Origin: Lachnospiraceae bacterium
GTDB taxonomy: Bacteria; Bacillota; Clostridia; Lachnospirales; Lachnospiraceae
Reading direction: 5' to 3'
Length of the DNA: 9,705 nucleotides
Assembly: GCA_003484785.1 (NCBI GenBank)
Contig: DNAD01000288.1
Location: forward strand, 1 to 9,705
Shown here: one piece after another, positions 7,463 through 9,705 of the stretch
Position numbering within the stretch: the first letter of the stretch is position 1
How the letters are laid out: the number at the start of each line of letters is the position of its first letter
Program-made: the position numbers and the translations under genes
Notes under the pieces: model-generated
The model's input: the letters and a program-made list of their open reading frames with translations, nothing else
What the model was told of the DNA's origin: nothing
Databases searched by the model: none

Positions 7463-7963
7463 ATGGCTTTAAGAACTATCAGAACAATAGGTGATGAGAT
7501 CCTGACCAAAAGGTGCAAGGAAGTAAAGGAAATGACTCCGAGGCTTAAGCAGCTGGTGGAGGATATGTTTGAGACCATGTATGACGCCGAGGGGGTAGGC
7601 CTTGCGGCGCCTCAGGTCGGCGTATTGAAGCGTATCATAGTGATAGATATCGGAGAGGATCCCCTCTGCCTTATTAATCCGGAAATAGTTGCCGAGGAAG
7701 GGGAACAGACGGGAAACGAGGGATGCTTAAGCGTACCGGGAAAGACCGGGAAGGTGACAAGACCCAATTACGTTAAGGTGAAGGGCTTTGACAGAGACAT
7801 GCAGCCCGTGGAGGCAGAGGGAACGGAGCTTAAGGCCCGGGCGCTGATGCATGAGATCGAGCATCTGGACGGACATCTGTACGTTGAAAAGGTAGAAGGA
7901 AAGCTGATGGACGTCAAGGATGAAGAAGAGGATGAAGAGGAAGAAGAACAGGCAGAGGAATAA
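7463..7963 (+). CDS. def: Peptide deformylase
   Basis: Removes the formyl group from the N-terminal methionine of new proteins, as a metalloenzyme (usually Fe2+) at the ribosome exit. All three family motifs are present: GVGLAAPQ (residues 44-51), EGCLS (86-90, metal ligand Cys88) and HEIEH (130-134, ligands His130 and His134, catalytic Glu131). Position 133 is Glu where many homologues have Asp. At 166 residues it has normal length plus a very acidic tail (153-166, DEEEDEEEEEQAEE). ATG 7463 is chosen because MALRTIRTIGDEIL matches the usual start of the family. The nearest purine-rich site, AAAGGTGA, is rather far (about 11-12 bases), so an in-frame GTG at 7448, adding five residues, remains possible. 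The downstream gene fmt performs the opposite reaction; the stop is three bases before it. Confidence 0.95.
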   Translation: MALRTIRTIGDEILTKRCKEVKEMTPRLKQLVEDMFETMYDAEGVGLAAPQVGVLKRIIVIDIGEDPLCLINPEIVAEEGEQTGNEGCLSVPGKTGKVTRPNYVKVKGFDRDMQPVEAEGTELKARALMHEIEHLDGHLYVEKVEGKLMDVKDEEEDEEEEEQAEE

Positions 7964-7966
7964 CAG

Positions 7967-8914
7967 ATGAAGACGGTTTTTATGGGGACACCTGATTTTG
8001 CCGCGGATATCCTTGAGGCTCTGACAGAGGCGGGACATGAGGTTCTGTGCTCTGTCACCAGGGAGGATACCCAAAAGGGAAGAGGAAGAGCGGTTTCCTT
8101 TTCCCCGGTAAAGGAGCTGTCGCTAAAGCATAATATAGAGGTATTCCAGCCTCACAGGATAAAGGACGAAGACAGTGTACGCTTCCTTAAGGGTCTCGGA
8201 GCCGATGTGTTCATAGTGGCGGCCTACGGAAAGATACTTTCACAGGAGATACTTGAGATCCCGAAATACGGCTGCGTCAACGTTCACGCCTCGCTTCTTC
8301 CGAAATACAGAGGCCCTGCTCCGATCCAGCAGGCGGTGATAAACGGCGATAAAATATCAGGCGTTACCATAATGCAGATGGACAAGGGCGTGGATACCGG
8401 GGATATTCTTTTACAGAGAAAGATCGCGCTTTCCGAAGACGAGACCGGTGAAAGCCTTTTTGAAAAGCTTTCAAAGCTCGGGGGACAGGCACTCTGCGAG
8501 GCTCTTTCGCTGATGGAAAAGGGAGAGCTCTGTCCGGTAAAGCAGAACGATTCGGAGGCAAGCTATGCGAGGGCTCTTACAAAGGAGGACGGAAGGCTTG
8601 ATTTTACCGGGGATGCCGAAAGTCTTGAGAGGCTTGTGAGAGGGCTGTATTCCTGGCCCGGAAGCTTTACCTTCCATAAGGGAAGGCTTTTAAAGGTCTT
8701 TTCGGCCAAGGCTCTTTCCGAGGAAAGCTATGAAAAGCTCCCCTGCGGCATGATCGTCGATTTAAAGGATGGGATCACCGTCAGTACGAAAAAAGGATTT
8801 ATCAGGTTTAAGGAGATACAGCTTGAAGGAAAGAAAAGAATGAAGGCTGAGGAATTTCTCCGGGGCTATAAAATGGAAACGGGTGAATTCCTGGGACAGG
8901 AAGGAGGAGACTGA
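7967..8914 (+). CDS. fmt: Methionyl-tRNA formyltransferase
   Basis: Transfers a formyl group from 10-formyl-tetrahydrofolate to Met-tRNA(fMet), marking it for initiation in the cytoplasm. The N-terminal Rossmann-like formyltransferase domain (about 1-180) opens with MKTVFMGTPDFA. It carries the Asn-His-Asp catalytic set: Asn105 and His107 in VNVHASLLPKYRGPAPIQ (104-121) and Asp143 in DKGVDTGDIL (139-148). The C-terminal tRNA-binding domain follows (about 205-315; SWPGSFTFHKGRLLKVF). The length of 315 is normal. Its ATG comes three bases after the def stop and uses a purine-rich AGAGGA inside the end of def, so translation is probably coupled. Its own stop directly precedes the yugP start. Confidence 0.97.
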   Translation: MKTVFMGTPDFAADILEALTEAGHEVLCSVTREDTQKGRGRAVSFSPVKELSLKHNIEVFQPHRIKDEDSVRFLKGLGADVFIVAAYGKILSQEILEIPKYGCVNVHASLLPKYRGPAPIQQAVINGDKISGVTIMQMDKGVDTGDILLQRKIALSEDETGESLFEKLSKLGGQALCEALSLMEKGELCPVKQNDSEASYARALTKEDGRLDFTGDAESLERLVRGLYSWPGSFTFHKGRLLKVFSAKALSEESYEKLPCGMIVDLKDGITVSTKKGFIRFKEIQLEGKKRMKAEEFLRGYKMETGEFLGQEGGD

Positions 8915-9607
8915 ATGCATTTTTATTACGATTCTACTTATATTCTGGTGATAATAGGGGCAGTGATCGTGCTTATCGCTCAGGGCATGGTCAAGTCGGC
9001 CTTTGGTAAGTATTCGAATATACGCTCAAGCGCGGGGATAACCGGAGCGGAAGCCGCAAAGAAGGCTCTTCATGATAACGGGGTCTATGACGTGACCGTT
9101 ATGCGCGTACCGGGAGAGCTTACCGATCATTTCAATCCTGCCTCAAAAACGGTCAATCTGTCCGATCCCGTATACGGAGCGGATTCCATAGCGGCCATAG
9201 CGGTGGCCTGTCATGAGTGCGGGCATGCGATGCAGCACAACGAGGATTATCTGCCCCTTAAGATCAGAAGCGCCATAGTTCCCGCGGCAAGCTTCGGCTC
9301 AAAGCTCGGGTTTCCCATAGTTATCGCGGGGCTTTTCTTCTCTCTCGGACCTCTGATGTTTGCGGGAGTCATATTGTTTACCCTGGGGGTAGCCTTTCAG
9401 ATAGTGACCCTTCCGGTGGAGTTTGATGCTTCACGCCGGGCGCTTGAATACATAGAAGGAAGCGGCCTCATTACAGGCAATGAGCTCGAGGGAGCAAAGA
9501 AGGTGCTGAGGGCGGCTGCCCTTACCTATGTTGCCTCGGCGGCAGCGGCGGTGCTTTCGCTGCTTCGGCTTATTCTCTTATCGAGAAACAGCAGGAGAAA
9601 TGATTAG
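8915..9607 (+). CDS. yugP: YugP-type membrane zinc metallopeptidase (Zn_peptidase_2)
   Basis: A 230-residue membrane protein with an N-terminal helix (about 8-25), a cytosolic or interfacial zinc site HECGH (100-104; the wider match is ACHECGHAMQH), and hydrophobic segments at about 119-143, 145-165 and 199-222. LPVEFDASRRAL (166-177) is strongly conserved in this family, and Glu169 is a plausible third metal ligand. FNPASKTVNLSDPVY (73-87) is another family hallmark. The substrate is unknown to me; homologues are widespread in Firmicutes and often sit next to fmt and rsmB. The ATG immediately follows the fmt stop (TGA then ATG), and an AGGAGG lies within the fmt end. The product may act in membrane protein quality control, but that is only inference from its zincin fold and location. 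Confidence 0.92.
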   Translation: MHFYYDSTYILVIIGAVIVLIAQGMVKSAFGKYSNIRSSAGITGAEAAKKALHDNGVYDVTVMRVPGELTDHFNPASKTVNLSDPVYGADSIAAIAVACHECGHAMQHNEDYLPLKIRSAIVPAASFGSKLGFPIVIAGLFFSLGPLMFAGVILFTLGVAFQIVTLPVEFDASRRALEYIEGSGLITGNELEGAKKVLRAAALTYVASAAAAVLSLLRLILLSRNSRRND

Positions 9608-9705
9608 TTGGAAAATATCAGGAAAATATCGCTTAAGATCCTCCTTCTTGCGGAAGAAAAAAACGGTAAGAGCGATAAGATCTTAAAGGATGTGCTGGAT
9701 AAACA
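9608..9705 (+). CDS. rsmB: 16S rRNA (cytosine-C5) methyltransferase RsmB, N-terminal fragment (3'-partial)
   Basis: The frame starts at TTG 9608, immediately after the yugP stop, and is open to the right edge. The 32 visible residues (IRKISLKILLLAEEKNGKSD, then KILKDVLDK) resemble the NusB-like RNA-binding domain that opens RsmB/Sun proteins. The full enzyme makes m5C967 in 16S rRNA using S-adenosylmethionine. AGGAGA (9594-9599), eight bases upstream, supports the TTG start; the nearby ATG at 9600 is in another frame that stops after 28 codons. Identification rests on this short segment plus the well-known fmt-yugP-rsmB order in Clostridia, so it is probable rather than proven. Confidence 0.75.
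   Translation, partial: MENIRKISLKILLLAEEKNGKSDKILKDVLDK

Overview
The window looks like chromosomal DNA from a Gram-positive Clostridia, most likely a Lachnospiraceae-type gut or rumen anaerobe. The grounds are roughly balanced base composition, heavy AGG/AGA arginine and ATA isoleucine use, strong AGGAGG-type ribosome binding sites, a GLUG-repeat surface protein, and the Firmicutes gene order priA-def-fmt-yugP-rsmB. The genus cannot be fixed from sequence reading alone.

Left region (1-2911, + strand): the 3' part of a very large gene for a secreted, membrane-anchored GLUG-repeat protein. The reading frame is open to the left edge, so its true start and any signal peptide lie outside the window. 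Two GLUG blocks are separated by about 460 residues of helical and Tyr/Asp/Pro-rich sequence, followed by extracytoplasmic domains, one membrane helix and a charged tail.

Middle region (2912-4979, - strand): mscL (mechanosensitive channel) and a MATE-family transporter, both read leftward. mscL converges on the GLUG gene and ends at a good intrinsic terminator. The 86-base gap between the MATE gene and mscL is compact: a near-consensus mscL promoter starts right at the MATE stop codon, and a 19-bp terminator-like hairpin overlaps the promoter's -10 box and start site. That arrangement could stop MATE read-through while letting mscL's own transcript pass.

Divergent intergenic region (4980-5141): two good promoters, one per direction, overlie each other on opposite strands. 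Next to them is a perfect 16-bp inverted repeat with a 5-base loop, flanked exactly by an 8-bp direct repeat. This looks like a miniature insertion with a target-site duplication, or an unusual 5'-leader hairpin of the MATE mRNA. It is the most unusual structure in the window.

Right region (5142-9705, + strand): a tightly packed housekeeping operon. It holds priA (replication restart helicase), def (peptide deformylase), fmt (methionyl-tRNA formyltransferase), a yugP-type membrane zinc peptidase, and the start of rsmB (16S rRNA m5C methyltransferase), cut by the right edge. From def onward the genes are 0-3 bases apart, so translational coupling is likely. fmt adds and def removes the formyl group of initiator methionine, and priA and rsmB serve replication restart and ribosome maturation.

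I found no RNA genes, CRISPR array, transposase gene or prophage gene. I see no clear multi-gene novel system; the new-looking signals are in the two intergenic regions and in the GLUG protein's architecture.
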